From the NCBI GenBank assembly GCA_032209605.1, contig JASFXZ010000093.1:124001-188000 (forward strand): a stretch of DNA of 64,000 nt. The letters are read 5' to 3'. The stretch is from Mactromeris polynyma. Its lineage: Eukaryota; Mollusca; Bivalvia; Venerida; Mactridae. Position numbers and translations under genes: made by a program. The notes beneath the pieces were generated by a model, which was given only the letters and a program-made list of their open reading frames with translations, had not been told where the DNA came from and ran no database searches. Shown piece by piece: positions 1-10,789 of this stretch. Within the stretch, counting starts at the first letter, position 1. Every line of letters starts with the position of its first letter.

Positions 1-639
1 TGAATTGTACTGTATTAGTTGATTGATGTATAGTAATAGAAATAATATGATGTATGTATAAATGTATTCACAACATGAAATACTCACATTTTTTGTTGTG
101 CAATAGTTTAGTGTTGTGTGTGGTATATACCAATTTGTTAAATGCAAATAAACTATAAAACATTTTCAGAAATATTTCTGTCTTTTGTTAATTTACGTGA
201 ATATGGCAAACGCAGAACTCACTTGACTACATGTACTTCATGACTTTGCAAACTGAAAGTAGAATTTAGTTAACTTAGTAATACAGCATGTTTCATATTA
301 CACATACAGGATTCTTTAAGTGAGCTCTTTTCATGTGTAAGGTCATTTTGTTTGGGGGTTTTCTTTGCATGTATACAACTGATTTAATTCTGCATGTTTT
401 TCATGGTTTAGATATTATACCTCCTATATTATTTGCATATACGTTCTGATGAACTGATCATCAATTCTCTAGTTGAAAAAATCATGAATGCTTACAACTG
501 TTGCATTACCAAGGGTATAATGGGAAATTTTGGTCGTGAGTAAAATATTCGGAAAATGTTAGGAAACTTTCTTTTCAAGAAACACTGCAAGATAAGGTCA
601 CAATGGCTTGAATTTCCTTTGCCTGTGTGTATTCCTTGT
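1..639. other. Non-coding AT-rich DNA
   Basis: No coding frame or repeat family recognised. A plus-strand AATAAA near 147 could belong to a 3' end of a neighbouring plus-strand gene lying before the window, but nothing else supports that. Confidence 0.4.
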
Positions 640-1274
640 CCTGGTTACATCAAGGTGTTACGTTCCTTGTCCCCGTTACATCAAGGTGTTACGCTCCTTG
701 TCCCCGTTACATCAAGGTGTTACGTTCCTTGTCCCCGTTACATCAAGGTGTTACGTTCCTTGTCCCCGTTACATCAAGGTGTTACGTTCCTTGTCCCCGT
801 TACATCAAGGTGTTACGTTCCTTGTCCCTGTTACATCAAGATTACGCTCCTTGTCCCCGTTACATCAAGGTGTTACGTTCCTTGTCCCCGTTACATCAAG
901 GTGTTACGCTCCTTGTCCCCGTTACATCAAGGTGTTACGTTCCTTGTCCCCGTTACATCAAGGTGTTATGTTCCTTGTCCCTGTTACATCAAGGTGTTAC
1001 GTTCCTTGTCCCTGTTACATCAAGGTGTTACGTTCCTTGTCCCTGTTACATCAAGGTGTTACGTTTCTTGTCCGTGTTACATCAAGGTGTTACGTTCCTT
1101 GTCCGTGTTACATCAAGGTGTTATGTTCCTTGTCCCCGTTGCATCAAGGTGTTATGTTCCTTGTACCCGTCACATCAAGGTGTTACGTTCCTTGTCCGCG
1201 TTACATCAAGGTGTTACGTTCCTTCTCCCCGTTACAACAAGGTGTTACGTTCCTTGTCCCTGTTACATCAAGGT
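640..1274. repeat. Minisatellite, 31-bp unit, about 20 copies
   Basis: The unit starts TTACATCAAGGTGTTACGTT and continues CCTTGTCCCCG. Copies are mostly identical, with C/T changes in the CCCCG part and more divergence towards the 3' side. One unit near 838 has lost two bases. The period is not a multiple of three and the unit has no stop in any forward frame, so long open frames in all three frames are by-products. Confidence 0.95.
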
Positions 1275-1661
1275 ATATTCACCCTTAGTTCATTTCTCCT
1301 TATACTAATACTGCTGTCAGCTTAATTTGCTGCAAGTGGCTATCTAGTTAATAATATATTTGTAAATATATATCCATATTGGCATTGAAATTCTTATTTT
1401 CTTACATGTATATAAAATTCCATTTCAATAGATATTTTTATTGTATAGTTATTTTTTAATTTTCATTGGTCTTGAAGCAATAGCTCTGATCACAGGGCAG
1501 ATGACCAGTACTAGTTTTGAAGACTTATACAATCATGTATAATGGTATGTAGCAATATTATTTCAGTCTGTCGCTATAATTGTGATTTGTAAGTCCCATC
1601 AAAAAGCGCATCGATCTGTTACTAATATATAAAAATTGTAACTATTTGTACAATGATATTT

Positions 1662-2009
1662 GTTTGTAAATGAAATCACAGACATTATTACTGGTAAGTC
1701 TGTGATATTGGTTTGTAAATGATATCACAGACATTATTACTGGTAAGTCTGTGATATTGGTTTGTAAATGATATCACAGACATTATTACTGGTAAGTCTG
1801 TGATATTGGTTTGTAAATGATATCACAGACATTATTACTGGTAAGTCTGTGATATTGGTTTGTAAATGATATCACAGACATTATTACTGGTAAGTCTGTG
1901 ATATTGGTTTGTAAATGATATCACAGACATTATTACTGGTAAGTCTGTGATATTGGTTTGTAAATGATATCACAGACATTATTACTGGTAAGTCTGTGAT
2001 ATTGGTTTA
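1662..2009. repeat. Tandem array of 49-bp palindromic units, seven copies
   Basis: Each unit contains ATATCACAGAC and its complement GTCTGTGATAT separated by 14 bp, so each copy can form an 11-bp stem. Copies are nearly identical except for the first, which has small changes. Confidence 0.95.
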
Positions 2010-2163
2010 CCATGGTAAATATTGTTTTGTTGGTCAATATTTTGATCTTTGTCATAAAAGGATTGTTTTTGTGAATGTATATACATTTTTTTTAATCTTC
2101 ATTATTTGTTAAAAAACCCACTTCAAGGTATATAATTGTATATATCAGAGAACAGTGCACAGA

Positions 2164-2179
2164 GAACAGTGCACTGTTC
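2164..2179. repeat. Perfect 16-bp palindrome
   Basis: GAACAGTGCACTGTTC, preceded by a second copy of its left half (AGAGAACAGTGCAC) in direct orientation. Confidence 0.7.
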
Positions 2180-2235
2180 AAAACACAGCAGCTTTCTTCC
2201 CTTCTTTGTTACTTTTTACCGTTTTATTTACAAAA

Positions 2236-2387
2236 TACAGTCGGACATCGTTTGGGTACAAAGTTTGATTTCGTATAATACATGGTTTCGAATAGCCCAT
2301 TGCAATTTGATGTGCATAAGATATATCGGGACCTGATATTTATTTCACATGATACCGACTATTAGAAATAACCAAGGTCCGACTGTA
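2236..2387. mobile_element. MITE with TACAGTCGGAC ends (copy 1 of family)
   Basis: The ends are TACAGTCGGACATC and the inverted GGTCCGACTGTA. The interior shares TTTCGAATAGCCCATT and GGGACCTGATATT blocks with the element at 42669-42844, which defines a two-copy family in this window. No coding capacity. Confidence 0.8.
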
Positions 2388-2456
2388 TTAGTGTTATCAC
2401 ATTTTCAGGACATGCTCTTCAAAATGACTCTGTTTCTGTGCTTTAATTGAACAGTT

Positions 2457-2626
2457 ATATAAAAGTTAGTGTGATAAAGTTGTATTTGGTACTTATTGAT
2501 ATAAAAGTTAGTGTGATATAGTTGTATTTGGTACTTATTGATATAAAAGTTAGTGTGATAAAGTTGTATTTGGTACTTATTGATATAAAAGTTAGTGTGA
2601 TAAAGTTGTATTTGGTACTTATTGAA
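2457..2626. repeat. Minisatellite, 42-bp unit, four copies
   Basis: The unit begins ATATAAAAGTTAGTGTGATA and ends TTGGTACTTATTG. The period is a multiple of three, so a spurious minus-strand open frame (2455-2661) results. Confidence 0.93.
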
Positions 2627-2775
2627 ATTGATTTCTTAAGTAGCTGAAGGATTTGATTCATGCTTTAAACTTTCATCATGGAATATGAGTTACATATCAA
2701 TGCTTGGTCATTTCTTGTTGCCAGTGGTCCATCCACCAACATTCATATGTAGCGTGTTTTATCCACAATGTACTA

Positions 2776-2858
2776 TATATTGTGGCGACCTTGAAGATCT
2801 ATAATAAATTGTTACCTGGTAGCGTACTGGAGGCCATCAAAAAGGTCGCCACAATATA
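2776..2858. mobile_element. Short 83-bp MITE or hairpin with perfect 17-bp inverted ends
   Basis: TATATTGTGGCGACCTT at 2776-2792 is the exact reverse complement of 2842-2858. The interior is 49 bp and non-coding. Confidence 0.75.
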
Positions 2859-2859
2859 C

Positions 2860-3345
2860 TTATATTATAGAAGGGAGAGAACTCCAGATGGGATAAAGGG
2901 AGATATCTCACAATAAGTTCCTGTGGTTTTCAGACAGTGTATTGATTATCTGTATATTAGCATGTCTTTTTTGGTATTCTCCCCTACAGGCAATGAACGT
3001 CAATATGTAGGAAGCATGCCTGCATTATTACGCAATTAATTTCTTTTTATGGGAATGAAAACTGAGACTTGACGTCTCGTACTTTATATCCCCTCAGATG
3101 TGGCATAATATATTGTTATTTGTTAGACTCTGTTTTCTTGTTGTTTTATATTTTATTCTTGTTTTTGGTGCACATTATTTTACCCTAGTGTCTTTATTTA
3201 TGCTTGTATATTGTTTGCATATTTATTATAAATTTCATTAAGAAAATCACTTTTGTCTTGGGCTTTTTTTCTGTACCATTTCAGTATCAACACACATTTG
3301 TTCGAGTTTGAGCTTCGCCTTACTTGGTGAAATGAACCTGTCAAT
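2860..3345. other. Non-coding AT-rich DNA
   Basis: Nothing recognised. Confidence 0.4.
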
Positions 3346-3613
3346 ATTTGCCCGACAGAGGGAGCAGTGGGCTCACCCAGGGGAATTTGACAATTGTCTT
3401 TTTCAGGGTCTAATTCCCCACCCTAGCACCAAGCATTTTGTCTCCCCACAGTTGGGAGATAATAATTCCCCACTTCCTGTATCTATTAAACATTCGGCCA
3501 GTCTATTTCCCGGAATCATGGAGTTAGACAAATTCCCATCTGTCGAGAATCATCTTCTGACTAAAGTCTCATGTATCCCCAGTGTTACCCCCCCCCCCCC
3601 CCCCTGGGGCTAA
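3346..3613. mobile_element. Dispersed repeat related to the element at 11068-11903
   Basis: It shares the CAGGGGGAA-type left end, the AAGCATTTTGTC and AATTCCCCA blocks and the GTCGAGAATCATCT block with the 11-kb element. The right end is expanded into a run of about 16 C. Here the interior is uninterrupted. An open frame across it is incidental. Confidence 0.7.
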
Positions 3614-4730
3614 ACATTATCATGTGCATTGATATGATACTCATTTTATGGAATGTTCAAATCTTGCTCAACTTTTATTTTGAGACAGAATGGACCTGAA
3701 TTGCCTTTATATCTGTAACATTATCTTCACAAAACATAAGTACTGGCTTTCCAGGAAGCAGATATTCAATGCCTTGTCACCTTCAGTATATAAACAATAA
3801 ACCAGTATGAAACCCTTAACATAGAAAATCCCTATTACTGCCTATGTAATGGATCGAAATAATATGCAGCTCCGACTAGGACCTCATTTCAAAGTCATAT
3901 TTGAATGTATAGTCACATCAACAGGTTTATCTTTACACATGAAAATTGCGAATTATTGATTCATTTTGATTCATTTTCACAATGTTTATACAATATAAAG
4001 CAGAAGTATGGACAAGTATATGAATCTGACTATATTTGGGGAAGTCCAGCATCAACTTTACCGAGAGGCAAAAACTGATACACTCGTCAAGAACCGACTG
4101 TATCCATGTTGTTCACTTATGAAATATACTGCAATTCTTCGAAATAACAGTACTAAGGTACTTGGTATTCGAGCGCTTCTATGACATTATTAGTATTTGT
4201 GATTTGGTTTATGACGTAAAGTTGCCAATGAGTTTGGACACGACAAACTAAGCGTTTTCTCAGAGTATTTTGGTGGCTTGATGTTAATTTATATAATTAA
4301 ATGAACGTGAAAATGTTTGCAAAAGTTGTGCAATTTGTTTTTTCCATTTGGAAAATACAAGATTTTTTAAGAATTAATGTACATTGAGGAACGCTTTTCT
4401 GAGGTGACGTCATCATTTTGTAGTTCACTTTCTATTTTGCTGATTGGAATCATCCAATTTTAATATATGTGGTGTGAATTTTTTTTATAGAAAAATGATA
4501 TCCAATAGAAAATGTAAAATCTGAAAATGAGGTTTTTGGTCGCTAAAAACGGGGGCCTGATTCACAAACATAATAAGATTGAACTTTAAAATGCCGATTG
4601 TACTTTTTGCTTCTAAATTTTATTCGTTTAGATTAAATAAAAACAAAAGGCTGATAAATATAATTTTTTGCCTATTTAAAGTCCAAGTCTGAAGTTCAGT
4701 CATAAAATGCTCGTGAAAAAAAACCCCAGG
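3614..4730. other. Non-coding AT-rich DNA beyond the 3' end of the gene
   Basis: No exon or clear repeat boundary was recognised. A GAGGTGACGTCATCATTTTG motif near 4401 contains a CRE-like TGACGTCA. Confidence 0.35.
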
Positions 4731-6870
4731 TTTTCTAGTGGACCAGCTCATTTATTGACTGAGTAAATTTCATTAAGTGGCTCACAGTGGCTTCGTTGAG
4801 GGCAAAGAATTACAAACAAGGACATAAATTCAATTCATCAATTTAATATAACATGTCTGTACGTTTTCAATTATCACATGTTATGAATGAAAAAACATGA
4901 TACAGAAAACCAACAAGGCACAGGATTTATCCCTGCTGTGTTAACTACACGACAAAACATCAGCACATACCATAACTTTCAAATATACATTCATTCGTTC
5001 ACATATTAAAATCAGTCAGGCGCATATTAAAATCAGTCAACAGTACTATTTCTTTCATGACGAAAAAATGTCTGCATGCAGTAAAACTTAATTGTACATT
5101 ATCGCACGCAATTTTGGCGTTTCTTTTTTCATCCACATGTAAATAAATATTCTGTTTATTGAATTAATAATTGATTACCGAATAAAAATGGTTAAAATTT
5201 AACAGTACACGCATTACACATGACTGAGGACTTGATAACATGTTTACATTCTGAAACAGAAAAAATTGCGCATGGCGCCTTATACCATAAAAAAAAATTG
5301 TTAAATTTCACGCAAACATTGAAAGAGATACCTGATAATTAAATCGCTATTCATATGATTCAATAACATTTCATTTAATTTTGAAATATCATTCAGTTTT
5401 ATAATCAATAATAATAAGCTGATCAGATTGAATGACACGTATTATAAATATAACGCACATTCCTCAAAATGTAAACAAGCTGTATTTTCAAATTAGTAAA
5501 TAAACCAAAGGAAATATAAAGGACACATAGTAAGGAATAGTTAATTTAACAGAATGAATAGAAAAGAATAACACCTTTTCCGAATCAAAATCATGGTCGT
5601 TCAGGTTATTTCAACACTTTGATTGTAATCTGTATGGAATTGATACAGCAAAAAGGCATACAGAACATGTTTCACATTAATAAAAAAAGAAGTCCCTTTG
5701 CTTTGATAAAACAGGTATTACAAAAATTTGCAAAAGCCTCTTTAAGTTACATAATTTTTATTTCTGCTTAACAAAGAAATAGCAGAAGTTCGGACAAGCA
5801 ATCAACCTATACAACACGTAATGAACAAACAGCCGCTGATGTCCAATCAACATTCATGAAATAAATAAACATGAGCAAAGATAGGCGAGTAAAAATTCAA
5901 CAAAAATAATGGCAAATGTAACAAATAGTACATGGTAATTTACACTGACATATTGGTAATGGAATATTTACAAATGATTGCGTTTTCTAAATAATAGCTA
6001 ACATGTTTGATATATGTACAACTTAACTTTGAAGGATCAAGTGAATGATTAAAACCATTAAATAGTAAGAAATTGATTTTATAGTTAAATTAGCACATGA
6101 ATATAAAATTTCATACATCATCAAATATGCACTTGACATAAACAGATAAGGACAGACATAATCAATAAAAATGACAAATGCAACATCCCAGTTAAAATCA
6201 CTTAATGATAATGAGTAACCATGAAGATGAAATTCACTGTCAATAGCATTCATACAATTTGTTGAGACACAGACTCACGTTACATACATGCATAGACAAT
6301 GATTAATACCTGGGGAATGAATCAAGGATGTTCCAACTATATTCCATGTGCAAACATCAATGTAATGGACAATAATATTACCTGAATCAAAGAAATTCAG
6401 CAAATATCTTCGACCAATTAAGTATATGTCTTTTACAATACTAGCAGTACATGAGTGTATGCAACAGCTCATGAATGATAAAAACATAACATAAAAATCA
6501 TTAACTAAGGTTGCAATGTGGTGGTAGTGAGAAATGAAAGACTAAGTGTCATGTTTTCAACAAACAAGTATAAGTGTTGTATTTCTGAAACATTCTTACA
6601 ACTACCTATAGCAATCACTGAAGAGTATGCTCAAAGTTCATGCTCCAAAAACTATTTATAATACTTAGCCTCAGTACTTACAATTCAAGTAAAAAACAGT
6701 TAGTAAAATCACATACCTTTACATACTGATATTTCTATTCAAACACTTAGTTGGTGACAAAATATAACTAAGGTTAGGAATTAGTATTACATACCATGGC
6801 CCTCTGCACCATATAAGTATTGAGTGACAAGGTGATATGGGGGTGATTGGTGAACTCTGAACGCCACTAT
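4731..6870 (-). other. Probable 3' UTR of the GPATCH8-like gene
   Basis: This AT-rich stretch after the stop codon has no convincing coding frame on either strand. Reverse-complement AATAAA signals occur at about 5757-5762, 5155-5160 and 4751-4756 (read as TTTATT on the plus strand). Which one is used cannot be decided from sequence. The lower boundary is set by the last of these and is a guess. Confidence 0.4.
4751..4756 (-). terminator. Candidate polyadenylation signal (distal)
   Basis: AATAAA on the minus strand, about 2.1 kb after the stop codon. Other AATAAA copies on this strand near 5757 and 5155 would give shorter 3' UTRs. Such hexamers are common by chance in AT-rich DNA. Confidence 0.25.
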
Positions 6871-9800
6871 TTACATTGCAGGACGGACACCAAGGGTAGG
6901 AACCAATATACGACCACCTACAACAATGGAGCCATGCTGGGCTGCTGCAGCCTGCGCCACGGCTTGATTGTGGGCTTGTATAGCTTGGGCTTGCTGAATT
7001 TGTTGAATCTGTTGAAACTGTTGAATCTGTTGCATCTGTTGCATCTGCTGAATTTGTTGTACTTGTTGTACTTGTTGCATATGTTGTAAAGATGCAGCAG
7101 ACGCCATGGCAACAGGTACACCTCCTGCGGTGATATGTGTAGGGGCAGCAATCATTGGATGACCAGACAGAGCAGGTACTTGTTGTACAATGTGAGCTGG
7201 ATGGGCCCCAGATGCTGCTGCTTGAGCTGTGGCAAGTATAGCACCCTGTGATACCATAACTGGCTGACCAGCTTGAAGGTGTGCCCCTGCCTGAACAAAC
7301 TGAGGCTTCTGCACGATATACTGTTGACCTCCACTCACTATTATGTAAGCACCAGATGGACTGCCTGTTGGCTGAGGTTGAAGTACAACTTGTTGTGGTA
7401 CTACAAGCTGAGCATTCGGTGCTTCTTCAACTACAGCCATCTCTTCCACAATCTCTGGAGTGGGTTGTTCTTCTGGTTCAGATTCTGATGAAGTAGAATC
7501 TTCATCAGGTTCTCCCAGATCTTTCTTGGCTTGTCGTCTTAGTTGTCTGCGAGCATGTTTCTGAGCTTGCTTTTGCAAATGTTTGTACTGTTCTGCCTGC
7601 TCAGGTGGTATAACAATGTCAGGATTTTGTTCAGGCTCCTGCTCCTTAACCTTTTTCTTTGGAAGAGGAGGCTTTGGTGAGGACTCCTTGGGTGGCTCCT
7701 TTGGTAAAGGTGGGGGTGTACTGCTTGTATTTTTTGTAGGTTCTTCTTCAGTGTTTGTATGTTCATATTCACCTCCGTAGTCATAACCATATTCTAGGTA
7801 ATCAGGGTGAGGACCATGAGGTCCGCTAGGTCCTGGGTATCTAGGCCCCATGTACGGATGTGGCCCTCTTGGACGGTTCATGAAAGGAGGTGGACCCCTG
7901 CGTCTGGGATCATAAGGTCCATACATACGAGGATCATAAGGTGGTCTCATGCCTCTGTAAGGTGGCCTTGGTCCAGGTCCATCCCAAGGGCCCATACCAT
8001 CCCATGGGCCAGGAGCATCCCAATGATCCCACTGACCACCCCATCCTGGACGAGGTGGACCTGGTGGTCCATGGTTAGGGGGGAAACCACGACCCATTGG
8101 TGGTGGTGGTGGCGGTGCAGGCATTTTGGGGCCAATAAATCCATTGTCATTCTCTTTAAGTGCCTCACTCGGAGGGCCTGATGGTAATGAATCAGAAGAT
8201 ACAGTTTTGGTCACTCCTTCACTGAATGGCAAGGGAATATCTGCAGGTAAAGATTCAACAAGTTTTGCCACTTTTTCACCAACATCAACACTTCTTGTTT
8301 TCTCTTTCAATTTTTTAAGTTTTTCTTCACTTCTTTCATCATCTTTCTTACCAGATAAATCTGGCAACGGAATATCAGAAGGGTCAACTTTTTCCTTCTC
8401 TTCCTTAACCTTTTCCTTTACTTCTTTCTCATCTTTCTTTTTAGTAACAGATTTTTCTATAGGACTTTTAGATGGAGATCTTCCTCGAGATACTCTCTTA
8501 CGCCGACGCCTATTCTTTCTTCTAGACTTGTTGCGGTATCTGTTTCGACTTCTGGAACTGTAGTTGGAAGAACTTGAGCTATAAGATCTGGACCTGCTTC
8601 GGGTATAAGATCTTTTAGACCTTCTATGTGATCGGCTTCGCGATCTACTAGAAGAATATGATCGAGATCTGCTGTAATCAGAACTAGATGACCTTCCCCT
8701 ACGTCGATGATACGATCTTGAGCGAGAGCGGCTACTTGAACGAGAGTAAGACCTAGAACTTGAACGTCTGCTACGTCGATGGCGAGAATGTCGGGAATCA
8801 TCAGAATAACCAGATGATGAGCTGTAAGATCTGCTTCTTGAGCGAGATGAAGATTCTGAAGCAGAATAGGATCTACGACGACCTCGACTGCGAGTTCTAG
8901 ATCTACTATGACTAGTTACAGGACTTTTTGAAACTTTCCTAGTTTTTCTAGGATTCTTTTCACCAACTGAGTTCAAAAGTTTAGCACTACTAGCAGACAC
9001 ATTAGACTTATTGGACCTTTGAGAGGAACTCTGTTTAACCAGTTTCTTCTGTTCATGTTCAATTTTAGTTACACTTTTACTTCCAGGACTTTTTAAGTCC
9101 TTAAGAATACTAGCCCTACTCCCAGCCACTGCAGTCTTAGCCATAGAATGTTTCTTAAGCACTTTCCCTTTTTTCATTGTATCATCAAGTGCATTGTCCA
9201 TATCACTATCACTAGTGTCCCATTTAGATTTCACATTATCATTTGTTTGAGTTTCAATTTTACTCCATGATTCTTCTTTTTCAACTTTCACATTAGGCAG
9301 TTGCATCGAACTAATTGGAATATTATCTTTCACTCCTGATGCTTTTGGAGTGACCTTAACTTTCTTAATTGGAGTAGATTCATTCACACTGGACTCACTT
9401 GTAACCCTTTTCCTTTCAGATGGGGTCTTTTTCTCAACATTTTCAACTGGTTCTTTCTTTATTCGTTTCTGCATGGCAGGATTGTTTACAGGATTGTTTA
9501 CAGGAGTCTGCTTTGTAACAATTTTTGTTCTACTCAGAGCCTGTATCTTAGCAACAATTTTTTCACTTTCACCATCAGAATCACATTCAGGAAACTTTCT
9601 CTTTTTTACAGAAATACTAGTTATAGCAGCAGCATTTGGAACAGCTTCTGCCTGAACAGGCTCCACCTTCTCAGATTCACTTTCACTACTTTCATTTTCA
9701 TCACCTTCCTTTCTTTTATGTTTTTTCCTTTTCTTTCTCTTCTTCTTGCTCTCTTTTTCCTTCTTTTCAGCATCAGACTCCTTCCCAGAATCTCCAGAAT

Positions 9801-10789
9801 CACCCTTTTCCTTATCCTTTTCCACATCAGATTTTTCTTCTTTGTCACTTTCTCCATGGTGCTTCTTCTTCTTTTTCTTTGATTTTTTCTTCTTTTTCTT
9901 CTTATGTTTCTTATCATCATCATCAACCTTTTCACCATCCACATCAGACTGTTTGCTCTTTTTCTTCTTCTTTTTACTTTTCTTTTCTTTGTCTTTCTCA
10001 TCAGCATTCTCTGAATTTAATTCAACACTTTCCTTTGTGGTGTCTCCTTCTTTATCTTCGTGTTTTCTTTTATGTTTCTTTTTCTTTTTCTTGCTGGTAG
10101 TTCCTTCCTCTTCAGGCTTTCCAGTTTCAGCAGTTTCAGCAGCTTCATCACCCTCTTTAGCCTCTTTATTAGATTTATGTTTTTTATGTTTCTTTTTCTT
10201 CTTCTTTTTCCTGGATTTTTTCTTCTCTTCATTTTCTACCTTTTGAATACCATCAATTTGCTCCTCAATAACATCTTGTTCAGGGTCACCAATCACCTGT
10301 TCCTTAACAGAATCATCATTAACATTATTTTCAGCCTTGGACTGTTTCTTAATGGCAAATAATTGAGAAAAATCAAATGACAAAGGATTACAACTGAACA
10401 TTAACTTCGGTTCAACAACAGTATACTGAATCATTTCTTTTGGCCAATCAAGTACTCGGCCACTATCATCCTTACTTTGTACTTTAACAAAATCTGACAT
10501 TAGTAGTCTATTTTCAGGAATGCTTATTCCATCTGTCTCACTTATACCATTTCCCTTTTCAGTACCATTTTCACCATCGATCTTATTTCCATTATCAGTC
10601 ACCTCTTTCTGTTCATCAACAACTTCATCTACAGCAGCAATATTATCCTTCTCCGTCTCTGGCTTCAGCAGTTTGATCTCCACTGGTGATGCTCTGTTCT
10701 CCTCACGACGCACGAACGGCTGTGTATTGGTGATCCTAGGACCGAGTTTCTTGAAGCTGAATGATACATGACCAGATTTGCCATCATGG
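6871..10789 (-). CDS. GPATCH8-like: Last coding exon (3.9 kb): Lys-rich, RS, Pro-rich and Gln-rich C-terminal region
   Basis: One uninterrupted frame of 1305 full codons ends with TAA at 6873-6871. The open frame runs on upstream to an ATG at 10824, but those bases end in a clear acceptor (TTATTTACAG), so the first 12 residues of that frame are intronic. Visible parts: VSFSFKKLGPR near the start; LDWPKE and FSCNPLSFDF; five lysine blocks separated by Asp/Glu/Ser linkers (about 10.2-9.7 kb); an RS domain of roughly 150 residues (about 8.92-8.47 kb); two DIPLP motifs; NGFIGPKMP followed by seven prolines; a Gly/Pro/Arg/Tyr-rich stretch (8.12-7.80 kb); a basic Gln/Arg helix (about 7.6-7.5 kb); and a Gln-rich tail with a repeated Q-Q-X triplet. 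The large, intron-free last exon matches vertebrate GPATCH8 and ZNF804A gene structure as I know it. Confidence 0.93.

Noticed and set aside
556..1325. Three overlapping plus-strand open frames of 226-250 codons
   Set aside because: They are three readings of the same stop-free 31-bp minisatellite; there is no splice context or non-repeat coding sequence.
2455..2661. Minus-strand 68-codon frame
   Set aside because: Created by a 42-bp tandem repeat with a period divisible by three.
3308..3613. 101-codon plus-strand frame ending in a proline run
   Set aside because: It lies mostly across a dispersed repeat and its proline run is the poly-C tract.
9350..10362. Plus-strand frames rich in Ser/Phe opposite the last exon
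   Set aside because: Antisense shadows of Lys-rich and acidic codons; the minus frame is the conserved one.
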